Of a DNA stretch of 64,000 nucleotides, positions 40,450 to 53,346 are shown one piece after another (position 1 is the stretch's first letter; each line of letters begins with the position of its first letter). The DNA is from Plasmodium relictum. Its lineage: Eukaryota > Apicomplexa > Aconoidasida > Haemosporida > Plasmodiidae. The stretch lies in NCBI RefSeq assembly GCF_900005765.1, contig NC_041690.1, positions 558,001 through 622,000 on the forward strand, given 5' to 3'. The notes beneath the pieces are model-generated. The model saw only the letters and a list, made by a program, of their open reading frames with translations, did no database searches and had not been told where the DNA came from. The position numbers were made by a program, and so were the translations under genes.

Positions 40450-43400
40450 TTACATAACATAAATTATATCATCAAATCTTAATAGACAACTTTCACTTGG
40501 CTTTGTATAAATATAAAAAGGAATATTTTTATCTCCTCTTCTATATAAACCAAGAATAGTAATATGCCTTTTTGATAAAAAATAAAAAATATCACGAAAA
40601 GTTTTAATTTTTTTAAAAGAGAAATCAAAATATTTATTCAAATCACATATATATATAATACTTACATGTTTTATTAAACATTCCAAAGTATCATTACAAA
40701 CTGAAAATTTAGAGAAACTTTTGTGATGAGTCAAAAAATTATATAACATAGTTTCGCAAATAATATTACTTGAATAAAATTTGGATGAATTTACATAAGG
40801 AAAAAAATCACAATATGGAGATTTTTTATCCATTAATTTTATCATTTTATTTTCTTCAAGAAAAATGACATTTGCAGGATTAATTAATTCTGTAATTATA
40901 TTGTTTATATAATATGTTTTTTTTATTTTTTTCAATAGTTGCGTTACTTTTCTTGTTAATATTATTGTATTCATATCTATTTCATTTATTTCATTTACAT
41001 CATTTATTTTAGTTGGCAATATTAATATATAGTCTGCTTTTATCAGTCCTGCATTTACTAAATTATAGTCATCTAAATACTTAAATTTTATAAAAACAAT
41101 ATTATATTTATGCATATCAAAAATATTAATATGTGGTATTTCATCAGTTAATATAATAACGTTATATTTGCATTTATTATTTATCATTTTAATTAATTGT
41201 ATTATATTTGATGTGCAGTTTATTATTAATAATAATTTATTATTATTATTCTCTTGAAAATATTTTTCATACGCTTCTATATAGGAATAGGCAATTGCAT
41301 TTTTTAATGTATAATTATATTTTGTTTGACTACTTTTTTTCAAATTTTCTATTTCATTAAGATTGAAATATTTATTTAAATAAGTTTTCTTTTTCAATTT
41401 TTTTTTATAGATAAAGTAATTTTTTTTATTTTTATTTAACTGTGTGTAATCTGTATGTAATAGTTCAGTATCATTAAAATTAGTTATAAAACTTTTTTTT
41501 TTTTTTTTTTTGCTATTTCTATTTACTAAATTATAATCTTTATAAAAATGATTTATTTCTTTCACATTTTTATCTGTATTATCATATTCATAAGTAATTA
41601 CATTTGAATATTTTCTGCATCTAAATATATCATTATCATAAGTAGTATTATTATCACAATTACCATTATCATTTCCATAATTATTGTTATTATTATGTAG
41701 TTTCAAACTTGGTACTTCATATTTCTTTTTGATATCTTGATATAAAAGTATTTTATATTTTTTTTTATAATCATAACTTTTTTTTGAGAAAATTTTAGAA
41801 ATTTTACAATTATTAAATAAATCATGATAATTTATTGCTATTATGTTTTCATTTTCTTTAAATAATATTTTATTCTCTAAAGATGTACTAGGCATTTTTT
41901 TTTTTATATCTTTAGTAAAAAATTTATTAAAGGATTGTTTGGTTTTTATAACGGATTTTAAATCATAAGAAATTTTATTTTTCTTTTTACTTTTAATTTC
42001 AAATAACCAAAATAAATCTTTTGCTTTTGATAAATACTTTATGACTTTCCTAGAATTTGCGATAACAATACATTTATCGTTGTTTTTCATAATATAATTT
42101 TTCCCCAAAAGATTTAGATAGCATTTTAGCTTCTTATTGTTTTTATTCTTCTTATTTTGGCTATTGTATTTGATAGATAGGGTGTTTTTTTTTCTATCGC
42201 ATAATTTATTATCGAATCTTTCTATATTCTCAGAAAATTTCTCTCTTTTTTTTGGATATCTTCGTTTTAAATTATTATCAAAACTATCAATATTAATATT
42301 TATGCATATATTACCGAAATTTTTGTAATTTTCAGAATAACTGCTTTTTTTAAAAAAATTATCATTATGAATATTACTATTATCATTAGTAATATTTTTA
42401 TACTTTTTAGAAGAATTTTCACTATTATATGAATATTCATAGTTTGTATTATTATTATTATAATCAATGAGCATACTTTGCTTTGATATATTACCATCTT
42501 CTATTGGTGAAAAACTGCATTTTTTATTCATAGATTTTTTATTGTTTGTATGTTTTACATAGTTATTATTATTATTATATACATTATTATTGTGTTCATC
42601 TTCTTTTTGTATATAATTAAATGGTTGAATATACTTTTTCAATAAATGTAAATAGATAAATTTAAAATTCTTTTTTTTTTTTTTTCTTATTATATTAATT
42701 AAATTATTCATATAAAAGCTCTTTGTTTTATGTTTTCTTTTAAATGAAATAATGCTATTAGTTTCAATACCTAATAGTATAATACCAAGTGATTCATATA
42801 ATTTATAAAATAATTTATCAAATTTTAATCCAACCATATTTTTATGAATAGGAAATGAAAAAATTTTGGCTCTAGATCCTCTAGTAAATTCATATTTATA
42901 TTGTAATGATGTAAAATAATATAACTTGTCTAAATTATATGAATATATATCATAATTATATGCAGTAAATAAATTTAAAATTAAGGTTATAAATCCGGGA
43001 TATTTTATATTTTTAACAATTAAAGAATATTTTAAATTGACAATAACAAAATTTTCATAGCCAATTGATTTAATAATATTTGACATACAATTGTTTCTTA
43101 ATTCGATAACTACCTTTTTTTTTCCTAATAAAAAATTTTTTAAAATTAATAATCTTGTGAAAGATTTGGTATCTATATTATAACGACTATTATGAAACTT
43201 ATTAGAAAGTAAAAACAAATAATAAGCATTATGAGCATTAATGGTAGATAATAAATTAATATTTTCTTTTTCATTTAAATCTGAATTCTGAATATATAAG
43301 GATATGGAAAAATAATCAGCTAGTTTTATTTGATCCTTATAAAAATTTATAGGATAACTAGTTAGTAAGTGAAATTTTAATTTGTTTCCATAAGCAAGGG

Positions 43401-44622
43401 ATTCAAAAAGAAAAACATTTAACTGTTGCGGTTCAATATCCCCTATTAATAGAATAAATTTTTTATTGTTCATACTAGGTTTTCCGTAAGTTTTTTTTTT
43501 TGAAAAAATGGAAATGATTAAATCATTAAATTGTATTGGAACCCAAATAAAAGTCCAAAATATAAAAAAAATACATACTACTTTACTTAATTTATTAATT
43601 GGAAAAATATCTCCATATCCCACTGTTGATATAGATATTATGGAGAAATAGAAATAATCTAAATAGCTATTAAGAAAATAATTGATATTACCATTTTTCA
43701 AATTATAAGGATGAATAGCTTGAATAGTATAAATAGTTGAGGCAAATGCATTACATAATAATAGAACTCCTAAAACAATTCTAATAATCTTAATTTCTGT
43801 TTTTGTTAGAATAGAATTATGTTCTATTATAGCATATGATACATTTAAAAATATTTTGATGTTTCTTAAAAATCCCATCATAAAATAAAAATCTGTTTGA
43901 TTTTCAAAAAAAAAGAAATGTTTAGAAAAAAAAAAAGCACTTGGAGCACTAAAAAATACATCTATTAGCAATTTCGATTTCATCACGGAATATTTAGATT
44001 TGTTATAACTGAGTATAATTATAATTAAATCAACGTAAGATGTTGATAAAAGAACAAATAAAATGTTAAATATATATGTAGGTATTCTATTGAAATTCCA
44101 CATAGTATCGTATGAATCTCTCCTCCAATAATATAAGCTAATAAACCATATTATTGTATATAACGTATCTTTTATATTGCAAAAATAATAATTAAATGCA
44201 CTATTATATATTTTGAGGATATATAATTCTATCACTTTATGTTTTTTTTTTATTGAATAAAAAATTTTCTTAAAAAAGAATTTTTTAATCAATTTTTTAT
44301 ATTCAAAGTCATCGGATTCTATAGTTGTCGAATTAATATTCCTATTTATTCTAGTAAAATTAAATAAATTTAAAAAACTCTTTCTTTTAAATATTTTTAA
44401 CTTGTATATGTTCATAAAATATATACAATTTATTGTTATTAACACTATTTTTAATATAAAACCTATTATTAAACATGTTATTCCGTTTATAAAGTTCATG
44501 CTCTCTATAGAACTTTTTACTAATTTTATTAGATATAGTCCATTTAACATTATAAGGAAATATTTAAAAATACATTTCACTAAAAAAAATAAGTCTTTTA
44601 AAGAAAATAAATAATTTTTCAT
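40450..44622 (-). CDS. Potassium channel with RCK-like cytosolic domains (K+ channel 2 type)
   Basis: One uninterrupted frame of 1,390 residues from the ATG at 44622. Several hydrophobic spans lie in residues 1-370. The selectivity filter reads SISTVGYGDIFPI near residue 331, followed by the S6 span VVCIFFIFWTFIWVPI. The predicted S4 (near FLRNIKIFLNVSYAI) has few regular positive charges, so voltage sensing may be weak. An RCK/TrkA-N-type fold starts near residue 382 (KKFILLIGDIEPQQLNVFLF). A long Asn/Lys-rich insert follows, then a second RCK-like unit near 1,130 (LLLIINCTSNIIQLI, KADYILILPTK). This is the BK/Slack architecture. Plasmodium has two such channels; position beside plasmepsin VIII favours Kch2. 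It is expected to carry K+ at the parasite surface or an internal membrane. Confidence 0.9.
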   Translation of the reverse strand: MKNYLFSLKDLFFLVKCIFKYFLIMLNGLYLIKLVKSSIESMNFINGITCLIIGFILKIVLITINCIYFMNIYKLKIFKRKSFLNLFNFTRINRNINSTTIESDDFEYKKLIKKFFFKKIFYSIKKKHKVIELYILKIYNSAFNYYFCNIKDTLYTIIWFISLYYWRRDSYDTMWNFNRIPTYIFNILFVLLSTSYVDLIIIILSYNKSKYSVMKSKLLIDVFFSAPSAFFFSKHFFFFENQTDFYFMMGFLRNIKIFLNVSYAIIEHNSILTKTEIKIIRIVLGVLLLCNAFASTIYTIQAIHPYNLKNGNINYFLNSYLDYFYFSIISISTVGYGDIFPINKLSKVVCIFFIFWTFIWVPIQFNDLIISIFSKKKTYGKPSMNNKKFILLIGDIEPQQLNVFLFESLAYGNKLKFHLLTSYPINFYKDQIKLADYFSISLYIQNSDLNEKENINLLSTINAHNAYYLFLLSNKFHNSRYNIDTKSFTRLLILKNFLLGKKKVVIELRNNCMSNIIKSIGYENFVIVNLKYSLIVKNIKYPGFITLILNLFTAYNYDIYSYNLDKLYYFTSLQYKYEFTRGSRAKIFSFPIHKNMVGLKFDKLFYKLYESLGIILLGIETNSIISFKRKHKTKSFYMNNLINIIRKKKKKNFKFIYLHLLKKYIQPFNYIQKEDEHNNNVYNNNNNYVKHTNNKKSMNKKCSFSPIEDGNISKQSMLIDYNNNNTNYEYSYNSENSSKKYKNITNDNSNIHNDNFFKKSSYSENYKNFGNICININIDSFDNNLKRRYPKKREKFSENIERFDNKLCDRKKNTLSIKYNSQNKKNKNNKKLKCYLNLLGKNYIMKNNDKCIVIANSRKVIKYLSKAKDLFWLFEIKSKKKNKISYDLKSVIKTKQSFNKFFTKDIKKKMPSTSLENKILFKENENIIAINYHDLFNNCKISKIFSKKSYDYKKKYKILLYQDIKKKYEVPSLKLHNNNNNYGNDNGNCDNNTTYDNDIFRCRKYSNVITYEYDNTDKNVKEINHFYKDYNLVNRNSKKKKKKSFITNFNDTELLHTDYTQLNKNKKNYFIYKKKLKKKTYLNKYFNLNEIENLKKSSQTKYNYTLKNAIAYSYIEAYEKYFQENNNNKLLLIINCTSNIIQLIKMINNKCKYNVIILTDEIPHINIFDMHKYNIVFIKFKYLDDYNLVNAGLIKADYILILPTKINDVNEINEIDMNTIILTRKVTQLLKKIKKTYYINNIITELINPANVIFLEENKMIKLMDKKSPYCDFFPYVNSSKFYSSNIICETMLYNFLTHHKSFSKFSVCNDTLECLIKHVSIIYICDLNKYFDFSFKKIKTFRDIFYFLSKRHITILGLYRRGDKNIPFYIYTKPSESCLLRFDDIIYVM

Positions 44623-47600
44623 TTTGATTTATTTCATATATATTCATTTTAAAGAAAAAAGTTCTATTTAGAAAAAAAAATTTCCAAGTAAATAAAAATA
44701 TTTACTTTTTCTTCATTTATTCTTAATATCTATTTTTTTTTATTCACTGTTTATATATTTCTTTTTCATTTTTTTTTTTTTTTTTTGTATCAAATTTTGT
44801 TTTACTTTTATTACTTAAATATTCATTTCACAACAATTTTATACATGCATATTCATATATTATTTTTTGTATATAATCATATTTCTTAGTACATCCCTTA
44901 TTTTATACATACGTAAAATATTTTTTTTTCAAAATTATGACTAAATAAGTATTATTCTAACTTTATAATAGATCTATTTTTTTAATATTTTTTCTAAAAA
45001 ATAGTATAATTTTCCCTTTTCATGACGTTGTTTTCCATTTATTTAAGATAAATTCTTTACGTTTGAATTTATGCGAAAATGTTTACTAATAAAACATATA
45101 TAAACAAAAAAAAAAAATAAATAAATAAGAAAAATACATATATATATGTGAATAGAATTAACAAAATTTAAATATAGATTTGTATTTCATAAAAATTAAA
45201 TTTTTAATTTGAACAAAATGATAATATTAAATTAAAAAAAAATGTAATTGTTGGCAGCCAAAAATTAAGTACAAAAGTAGACGTTATAGATAAAAATAAT
45301 AATGCCACTTAAAAATAAAATGAGAATTAATGAAAAAATATTTAAAAATAAAATAATAAAGTAGAAATAATTATTTATATAATAATAATTATTTTATTGC
45401 AATATGATATTTTTATTTTTTTTGAATAAAATTGTAATAAATATAATTTGATATGATATATTTTAATAAATCATTAGGAACAGAATAAATAATATTCAAT
45501 TTATATGCATTTTACAAAAAAAAAATAAGATTATAATGTGATTTGCATAAATACTATTTTAAGTGTTATCTATTAAGTTTCTTGCTTTATATTTTTATTT
45601 TCTAAAAGAAAAAAATTACGACAATATAATTTAATAAAAGCTGAGAGAAAAGACATTAAAAAATAAAAAGAAAAGAAATAAAAAAGTAAAATGAAAAAAT
45701 TACTAAAAACATATACATAACTAAAATTTTGTTTACTATGCACTAGAAAATAATTATTATTTACGTTTTTTTTAAGTATATAATAAATGATATAATTTAA
45801 AATAGAAATAGAAAAATAAAGTAAAAGTTAAAATTTCTTTTACATTAAAAGTATATCTTATCATATATTTATACTTGTCTTATGCATATAAACATTATGA
45901 TTTTTAAAAAATGTATAATTAAATTTTTCTTATGTTAGCTTAGAATATATATATTTTTATATATTATGGTTACTTGTTTTAAATCCAATTAACGAACTTC
46001 TTTATTTCTAATTATTATATTTTTTATTTATATAATATATTATGTTTTAAAGGCAACATAAAAATAATGATTAAGCTAAAGGATTTTCTTTGCGTTACTT
46101 TTTTTTTTAAATGTATCTTTTCTTTATAAAAGTATCAAAAAAAAAAAAAAAAAAATTAAGAATATAGAGTTTTTTATTAAATTTTGTATTAATATTAGGG
46201 GTAGCAATGATTGAATCATTTTAAATTAAGCTTAATGGAAATAACTTTAAATAAATTTTTACATATATATATATTCATGCTCTTTTTAAATGTAGCATTA
46301 CTTTTTTATTTTTATTGTTGTAGAAACGGTTAATAATCAATATTTTAGTCTTCTCAAAATTAATAAAGATATATAAGCAAAAAAAATATAGTAATATATT
46401 TTATTGTAATTTATATTTATTCTTTTTTCTTTTTTTTTTTTTTTATGTTTGCTATCAAAAAATAACCACTTTTTCGTAAAATGGTTAATAGTAAAAATAA
46501 ATAATACATAAAAAAAGCTTAACAAAAAAAGAGGTTTTTATTACTCCTTTATAACTTTTAATTTTGGCAATTCTTCTTTTTAAACAAAATTTTTTTTCAA
46601 TTTCACTTATAATTTGGTTTCTTTTTCATTTTAAAATTTAATATCAAATAAAAAAATGAAAAAAGCATGAATATAAATTCATGAATAAAAAAGAAAATTA
46701 ACACATCCATAAAAATGCATAACTTTGAAAAGTAAATTTTGAGAAATTCTTTTTTTTTTTATATTTCTAATTTAATTTATAAAAATATACTGTCATATTT
46801 TTTTATTTTAATGTTCACATAAAATTTAATAGTATCATATCATTGAGTATGATAAATTAAGGAATATCTTTTTTGATGACAAAAAATATCAAAATAAAAA
46901 AGTGGTAATTCTAAGGGATGAAATAAATGTACAAATATCCTAAAATATAAGTTCATAATATTAAGATAGTTTAGTGTCTTTGGATTTTTATCAAGAAAAA
47001 AGAAATTTTTAAGTTTATGAAAAAATGGAAACATAATAATTATAGTAATACATTTTTTGATTTTAATACATACAGAAAAAATAAATTTGAGTATATGTGA
47101 TTTTTTTTTTTTTTTTTTACTATAGTTTGTACAAAGTAAAAAATAAAATGAGGTGCTAAAAAAAATTTTTTTTGGTTAAATACCTTTTTTCTTAAATTTT
47201 TAATTTTGTATTTTTATTATTTTAAGAAAGTAACTATATATAACAATGAATTTAGTTATAAATAGCAATTCAATAAATGCACTTTTAAAATTTTTTTCTT
47301 CATGCAAAAAAAAAAAAAAAAAAAAAAAATTTAGTTAGTAAACAAAACTAAAATTTTATAAATGAACATTTTTTTTTTTATAAATTTTTCATATTTATTA
47401 AAATAATTTAATATAAAAAAAAAAAAGTAAACATTTATTTTTAAAAATGGAATTATTTTTATATTATTATATTTAATTTGACTATAGTTAAATTTTTTAT
47501 TTAAGATATTTATTGATTGTTAAGAAAAATGAATCCTTTTCAGATATTTTATTGATACATATATTTTTTTTTTTTTTATATATATGTTACTATAATATAT

Positions 47601-47925
47601 TTGGGGATTTGCTTAATTTTCTATGTTAGTTTTCATGTAGTATAATTTACTAAAAATGAGAAGTTTTTAAGTGTTGTCTCTCTTTTTTTTTTTTTTTTAT
47701 GATTTACCTTTTAGTGATTTGATAAAATAATAGATATTTTTATTTGAAAAATGAATACCTATTATTAGTTGGAAGCATTGCTTCAGAATTTACAACAAAT
47801 ATATATATTATTATATTTAATAAAGTTTTGCTTTTTCATAAAAAAAAAAAAATAAGTATTTGTGTTAATCAATTTAATAATTTTAAATTTTTTGTTATGT
47901 ATTTTTAAGTTCATTAATTGTTAAA
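44623..47925. promoter_or_regulatory. Large divergent intergenic region
   Basis: About 3.3 kb between the divergent starts of the channel gene and the 88-residue gene. Short frames near 46337-46525 and 46840-47034 on the minus strand are simple A/T-coded sequence and are not credible genes. Three interrupted perfect palindromes stand out: TTGGCAGCCAA at 45251-45261, AATGATTGAATCATT at 46206-46220 and GAAGCATTGCTTC at 47772-47784. A long poly(A) run lies near 47306-47329. Confidence 0.5.
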
Positions 47926-48434
47926 ATGCTTAATTTAAGTAAATCATATTTATTAAGATGGAACACATCATGGACATATAAGTAAAGCAAAAATTTAATA
48001 AATTTGCATAAATTGCTTTATTTTTTTTATTTAGTTAATTATATTATAAAATAATGTTTTAAATGTAAATTAAGTTTAAATTACAATATATTAAAAATAT
48101 ATTGTGTTAATACATATTTATTTTATATATAAACATTTCACATTTAAATATTTATGAAAATATCTTTTCATTTTACATATAAAAAGGAAAATTATTTTTT
48201 TGTTAATATAATTATTAATGTAGATTAAAGAGATATCACATGTCCCCAAGATGGAATGTTAGTAAATGGTTGGTAAAAGAAGAATATAAATCTCAAAAGT
48301 TTAATAAGCCATTTCATTTAACCAAATGGGGAAACTTTAAAACTTACCAACATCAATATTTTTCAAATGGAGCTTTCAATAAATTTTGTGATATGAAAAA
48401 ATTACATGAACAAAACATTAATATAAAAAAATAA
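47926..48434 (+). CDS. Small basic aromatic-rich protein, 88 residues
   Basis: Model: join(47926..47981,48224..48434). The first exon codes MLNLSKSYLLRWNTSWTY and its donor GTAAAG joins an acceptor at 48222-48223 in phase. The product has nine Trp/Tyr-containing patches, including SPRWNVSKWLVKEEY, KPFHLTKWGNFK and YQHQYFSNGAF, and ends with a Lys-rich tail. The N-terminus is Arg/Lys-bearing without acidic residues, as in mitochondrial presequences. Composition is much less A/T-biased than the flanks, which supports a real gene. I do not recognise the family; a small subunit of a mitochondrial complex is one guess. The long second frame alone would start at 48240, but the two-exon model gives a fuller, smooth N-terminus. 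Confidence 0.75.
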
Positions 48435-48680
48435 AATTCAATATTTTTAATTTGTTTTTAATATGAGCAATTTTTCGTTCGTTAAATTAGCCATATATAT
48501 ATTAAAATTAGTCCTATAAATTATATACATATATATATATATATAGTTTATATTTCAATTTGTTACATTTATATTTTGTATTTTTTCTTTCATCTCCATT
48601 TCTATGAAATTTATATTTTATTAAATGTATATATTTTCTTTCTTCTATATATTTTTCATTTATTCTGCATTTTTTTTTTC

Positions 48681-51600
48681 TTAAAATATTTTTTCTAATA
48701 AATTTAATAAAATATTGAAATAATGAGGTAATTCATTTATTAAATTTAAAGGAATACACATATAATCGAAGCTATATATTGTTTTACTAATAATTTCATT
48801 AAATTCAGTGGATGATTGCTTATTTAATTTGGGGACCTAGAAAAAAATAAAAATAAAAATAATTAAGAAAAAACAATTAATACTACTTATTTTTTAATTA
48901 TTTCTTTATTCAAAAAAAAAAAAAAAAAAAAAAAGAAATACTCATGCTTCTTGCGTTATTTTTCTTATTTTAGTGTTTTATTTTATTTTATTCTTTTTTT
49001 TAATTATAAATTAAAAGTTTTGTTTAATTTATTAAATTAAAAATATTTATTTACTATTCTTAAATTTCGTTTGTGTTTTTTTTTTTTCTATTGTTATTTA
49101 GAAAATTGTTATAAAATTTAATTCCTCTCTTTATTCTTTATACATTTACTACTTAAATTACATATAAAAATAGCGATTTTATTATAATGCTAATTTCTTT
49201 TCCCTTTTTATTTGATTTTTAAAAATTAGTAGAATTTTAGTATTTTTCTTTTTTATAGTTTTTTTAATTTTTTTTTTTGAGTGGAATAGTTAACACATTA
49301 CATATTCCGTACATTTATAATTAGCCAATTTTACTTGATCTTTCCATTTTTTAATTATTAATAGACATTTTATAAAATAAATATGTATGGATATGCTATA
49401 TTTTTTTTAAATTAGGTTATATATTATAAATCTTTTTGTTTTTTATTTTATTTTTTTTTTGATATTTATATAATTGCCAATTATTTTATAAATTCATGAA
49501 TTTTCTTTTTTCTTTTTTTTTGTTACCTTTGGGTATCTTTGGCTAAAATGTGTTAATATTAATATTTTACATTTAACTTCTAAACCTATATATATAAATA
49601 TATATATGTATTTACATATTTTTAAGTGCATAAATATATGTGATAAAATTAAATTATAATTTTTTTTATATTTGGGATGTTATTTTACTTATTTGCATTG
49701 CTTCTTGTGTAGTAGAATGTTTTTTTTGAATAGCTTCGTTTAATAATTCATCATCAAATGTAGCTAAGTATTAATTAAAGAGGAAACATTTATTTTATAA
49801 TATATATATACAAATTATTTTAATATAATTTTTTTTTTTTTTATCTTATCACATTTCATTTATATTATTAAATTTTTTTTTTTATTTGTATTTTTACTCT
49901 GTTTAAAAACTTTTTAAAAAATCATTTTTTAAATATAGAAAAATTATAATTGAAAATAATTTTTTTTTAATACCTTCATGGATTAAAATATTGCATCCTT
50001 TTGAAAATTTTTTGATATTACTACAAGGTCGTGTATCGGCTGAATATACAACGGAACCAATATTTTTGTTTTCAATTTTGACACCATATGATTCATTAAT
50101 ATGATTAACCTAAGAAATGAAGTAATATCAAATTATTTTTTTTTTGTTAACATTATATAAAATTCACCTTAAAACATAGGCATTCTAATATTTATTTAAA
50201 ATAAATAGAAAAATTTCGTGATATATTTAATTATACCTTAAAAAGCTGCATATTTAAAAAATCTTCTTCGATTTTTTCTTTTATTTCTAAATTTTCTGAA
50301 TTATATATAACTTTTACCGGTTTATCAAAAAATAACTCATTTAATAAATTCATCCAACTTTTTAAAGTTATTGGAATTAACAATATTGGATGATCTAAAT
50401 TAGGAAAAAATATCTTTCTTATATATAATAAATAATAAAGACCCGCATGATGATCTGCATGGGAATGTGATATAAATATTACTCTAAAAGAACGAAAAAA
50501 AAATTTTATTTAAAATACTATAAAAAAATAAGTAATGAATGGATATAGGCATATATATACTTGATTGATTTAATAATTTCAGAAAAATGTATCCACGATT
50601 TACTCATCCAATATAACTGGTACAAAGAACCTTCCCCGAAGTCCAAAACAATACTAAAATTTTTTTGAATATTTAAAAGTATACCAGATACGTTACGAAA
50701 AGTCGAAGGCATAGAACATCCAGTACCAAGAAAATAAAAAGAAGGTACTTCTGAAAAATTAGAAAATTTTGTTTGATTAAAATTTTCAAAGGTTTTTATT
50801 AAGTCTTCATTTTCTTTTAACACTTTTGATATTTTTGAGTAATTGAAAATGTTTGGATATAAATCAGATAACATTTCACTAGTGCATATATTAATCTTAT
50901 GAAAAGGATGTAGAATAAATTTTGTTAATGGGTTATATAAAAGATAAGAATTATTTTTTTCATTTTTTTCATTTATTATTTCATTTTCTGCTTCTGCTGA
51001 TAAATCGTTTATATTATTTAAATTAGTATTTTTTTGTATAACATTTTCTGTCTCATTTTTTTCATTTACAAAAGAATTTCTTATCATAATTGGATCTTTT
51101 TTTTCTTTGTCATTTTGCAATAAATATGACATATTATATATAGGTGTATCAGGTTTATACTTTAAAAAAATGTTTGGTAATAATTTAGAAAGAAAGTTGT
51201 TTAATGAAGAAGAGGAAACAAAAGGGCATACACTTAATGAACTATTGGATTGATTGCATTTAATATTTTTTACGTTTTTTAAACTTAAAAAAAAATCTCT
51301 GTATTTTTTACAATTGGTAATTTCGTCACAGGATAAATGAAAAACGTATTCTAAATTTTTTAAATAAAAATTTTCTTTATTTGTTATTTCTTTAATTAAA
51401 CAATTTATATCTTCACTGTTTAATAAATCAATAATTAATGATTTTCTTCCATCTATATTTTTATCACAAACATCTTCAGTTTTTATTATTTTATTATTTA
51501 TTGTAATAGATTTTCCTGATTTTAATATGCCATAATATTTTCCCGATGGAATATTTAAACTTTTAGCTTTCTCTGGATGAAATTTCCCCAATGTTTGTGG

Positions 51601-52356
51601 GCATTCAATTAAATAACAAATGCTATTAAATGCTATATTATTGTTTTTTTTTTTATTTTCATCTTCACTTAAATTATTATTTTGATTCTTTTCTTCAAAT
51701 TTATTTTCATATTCTGTCACACTTTCATTTCCATTTCTATCTCCATAATTTTTATCCATCTTTCTTTTTTTAAGGTTATTTAAATATGTATCTTCAGGAT
51801 CTTCTTCTTTTGGCTTATCCCCATATTTATGGTAAAAGTTTTTTTTCTCATAACTCATACTATCTTTTTTAATAATTTTCTTTTTATTTGTGTTTATATA
51901 GCTTATATCATCATTTATTATATTCATATTTTCCTTTAGAAGAATTTTATTTTCATCGAGTATTATGGGAGTTATCACGACGTTTCCTTTTAAAATTATT
52001 GGTGATATATTATTAGAAATTTCATATACCTTAATTTTTATATTTTTCATTTTCGCGAAAGTAGAGGTAAAATTGTTAATAATTCTTTCTATCGGTTTGG
52101 GCCCATATATACTAATACAATTATCTGATATATTATCTATTGTTAATAATAGTCCAATCAAACCACCAATAGTTTCAGGATTAATTTTTGTAAAAAATAT
52201 ATTTTTTATTTTAACTAGGTGTAATTTATGTTCATTTAAAAATCGTTGATTATTTTCACCGCAATTAAAAAGAGTAACATCCCCATTCACAAATAAGCGT
52301 AAACTAGATGGTATTGCTAATCTATGCCAACCTATTATTTGAATATACACTTCCAT
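48681..52356 (-). CDS. Long-form tRNase Z (tRNA 3'-trailer endonuclease, ELAC2-like)
   Basis: Model: complement(join(48681..48836,49527..49576,49689..49763,49974..50109,50237..50483,50561..52356)), 819 residues, phases consistent. The N-terminal half has a degenerate metallo-beta-lactamase fold (FNCGENNQRFL, KINPETIGGLIGLLLT). The C-terminal half is catalytic: FLGTGCSMPSTFRNVSG near residue 541, LDFGEG near 568, and after the first splice ISHSHADHHAGLYYLL, which carries the zinc ligands. Later exons give YSADTRPC, the HEATFDDEL motif split by an intron, HSTTQEA, and LTHFSQRYPK with the final His ligand. The enzyme removes 3' trailers from pre-tRNAs so that CCA can be added. No obvious signal or transit peptide is visible at MEVYIQIIGWHR, so nuclear or cytosolic action is the simplest reading, with organelle targeting not excluded. 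Confidence 0.93.
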
Positions 52357-53346
52357 TTTTTCGTTATTTTACTTTTTTTTTTTTTTAATCTATTAATGAA
52401 GTATATATATATATATTTTTCTATTAGGTTAGTCCTCTTTATGAAATTTTTACTTTAAAAAAGCAAATTACATATTTTTTTTAACAGAATTGATATATGA
52501 CATAAATAAAGTTATAAAATAAAAAGAATAATAAAATTTCTTAAGATTATAAATTTTACAAGTTTATGATATTTTTATATTTTATGATTATTAATTCTAT
52601 AAATAATAAAGTATTATGAAAAATAAAGTATTTACAAACTTCATAAATAAAAATTAAAAATCTTTAAAAAATTAAAACATATAGTGTTTTGAGGAAAAAA
52701 ATTATTATCCATCTATATATATGCATAGATAAGGGTATGAAATCTTTACTATATTTTTATTTATAATATTTATCTTTTCTAAAAGATATAAAATAATAAA
52801 ATTACATTTGTATGAGTAAATATATAAGTTTTAATTCTTTTAAAATAATAATATTATTTCAAATTATAACAAAAAGTTCAAATTTATGTAACAAAAAATA
52901 CAGTTTTATTATATATTCTAAGGATTTAAAAAAAAGAATAGATACAAAGAATATATTATATAATTCAAATACATAAGAAATTTTCCAATATTTTAAAATT
53001 ATAAAGAGGTTTACTTTTAAAACAAAAAAAAAAAAAGGAAAAAGTAGCATATTCATCTGAAGTAAAAAGATAGAATATTCTATTATTTAAAAAAAAAAAA
53101 AAAAAAAAAGAGAAAATAAATATCCTATATTTGAATATAAAAAGTATTAGAGTTCATCTATTTAAAAAAAAAAAAAATTTGTAAATGTTTTCAAAAATTT
53201 ACATGAACGACTACAAATTTTTTTTTTTTGAAATTTAAAAAAAATATTATACATATGAGAAAATACAAAAAAATATATATAATTTAGCTAAATAATCAAT
53301 ATATGAAAAGAAAATTAAATTTATTTTTAAGTACAATACAAAATAA
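52357..53346. promoter_or_regulatory. Divergent intergenic region
   Basis: About 1 kb between the divergent starts of tRNase Z and the MED4-like gene. It is A/T-rich with several long poly(A) runs near 53090-53110 and 53165-53177. A minus-strand frame at 52859-53056 is simple sequence and not a credible gene. Confidence 0.5.

Noticed and set aside
46337-47034. Two minus-strand frames of about 60 codons in the 44.6-47.9 kb spacer
   Set aside because: Simple composition, no splice context and no conserved motif; length expected by chance.
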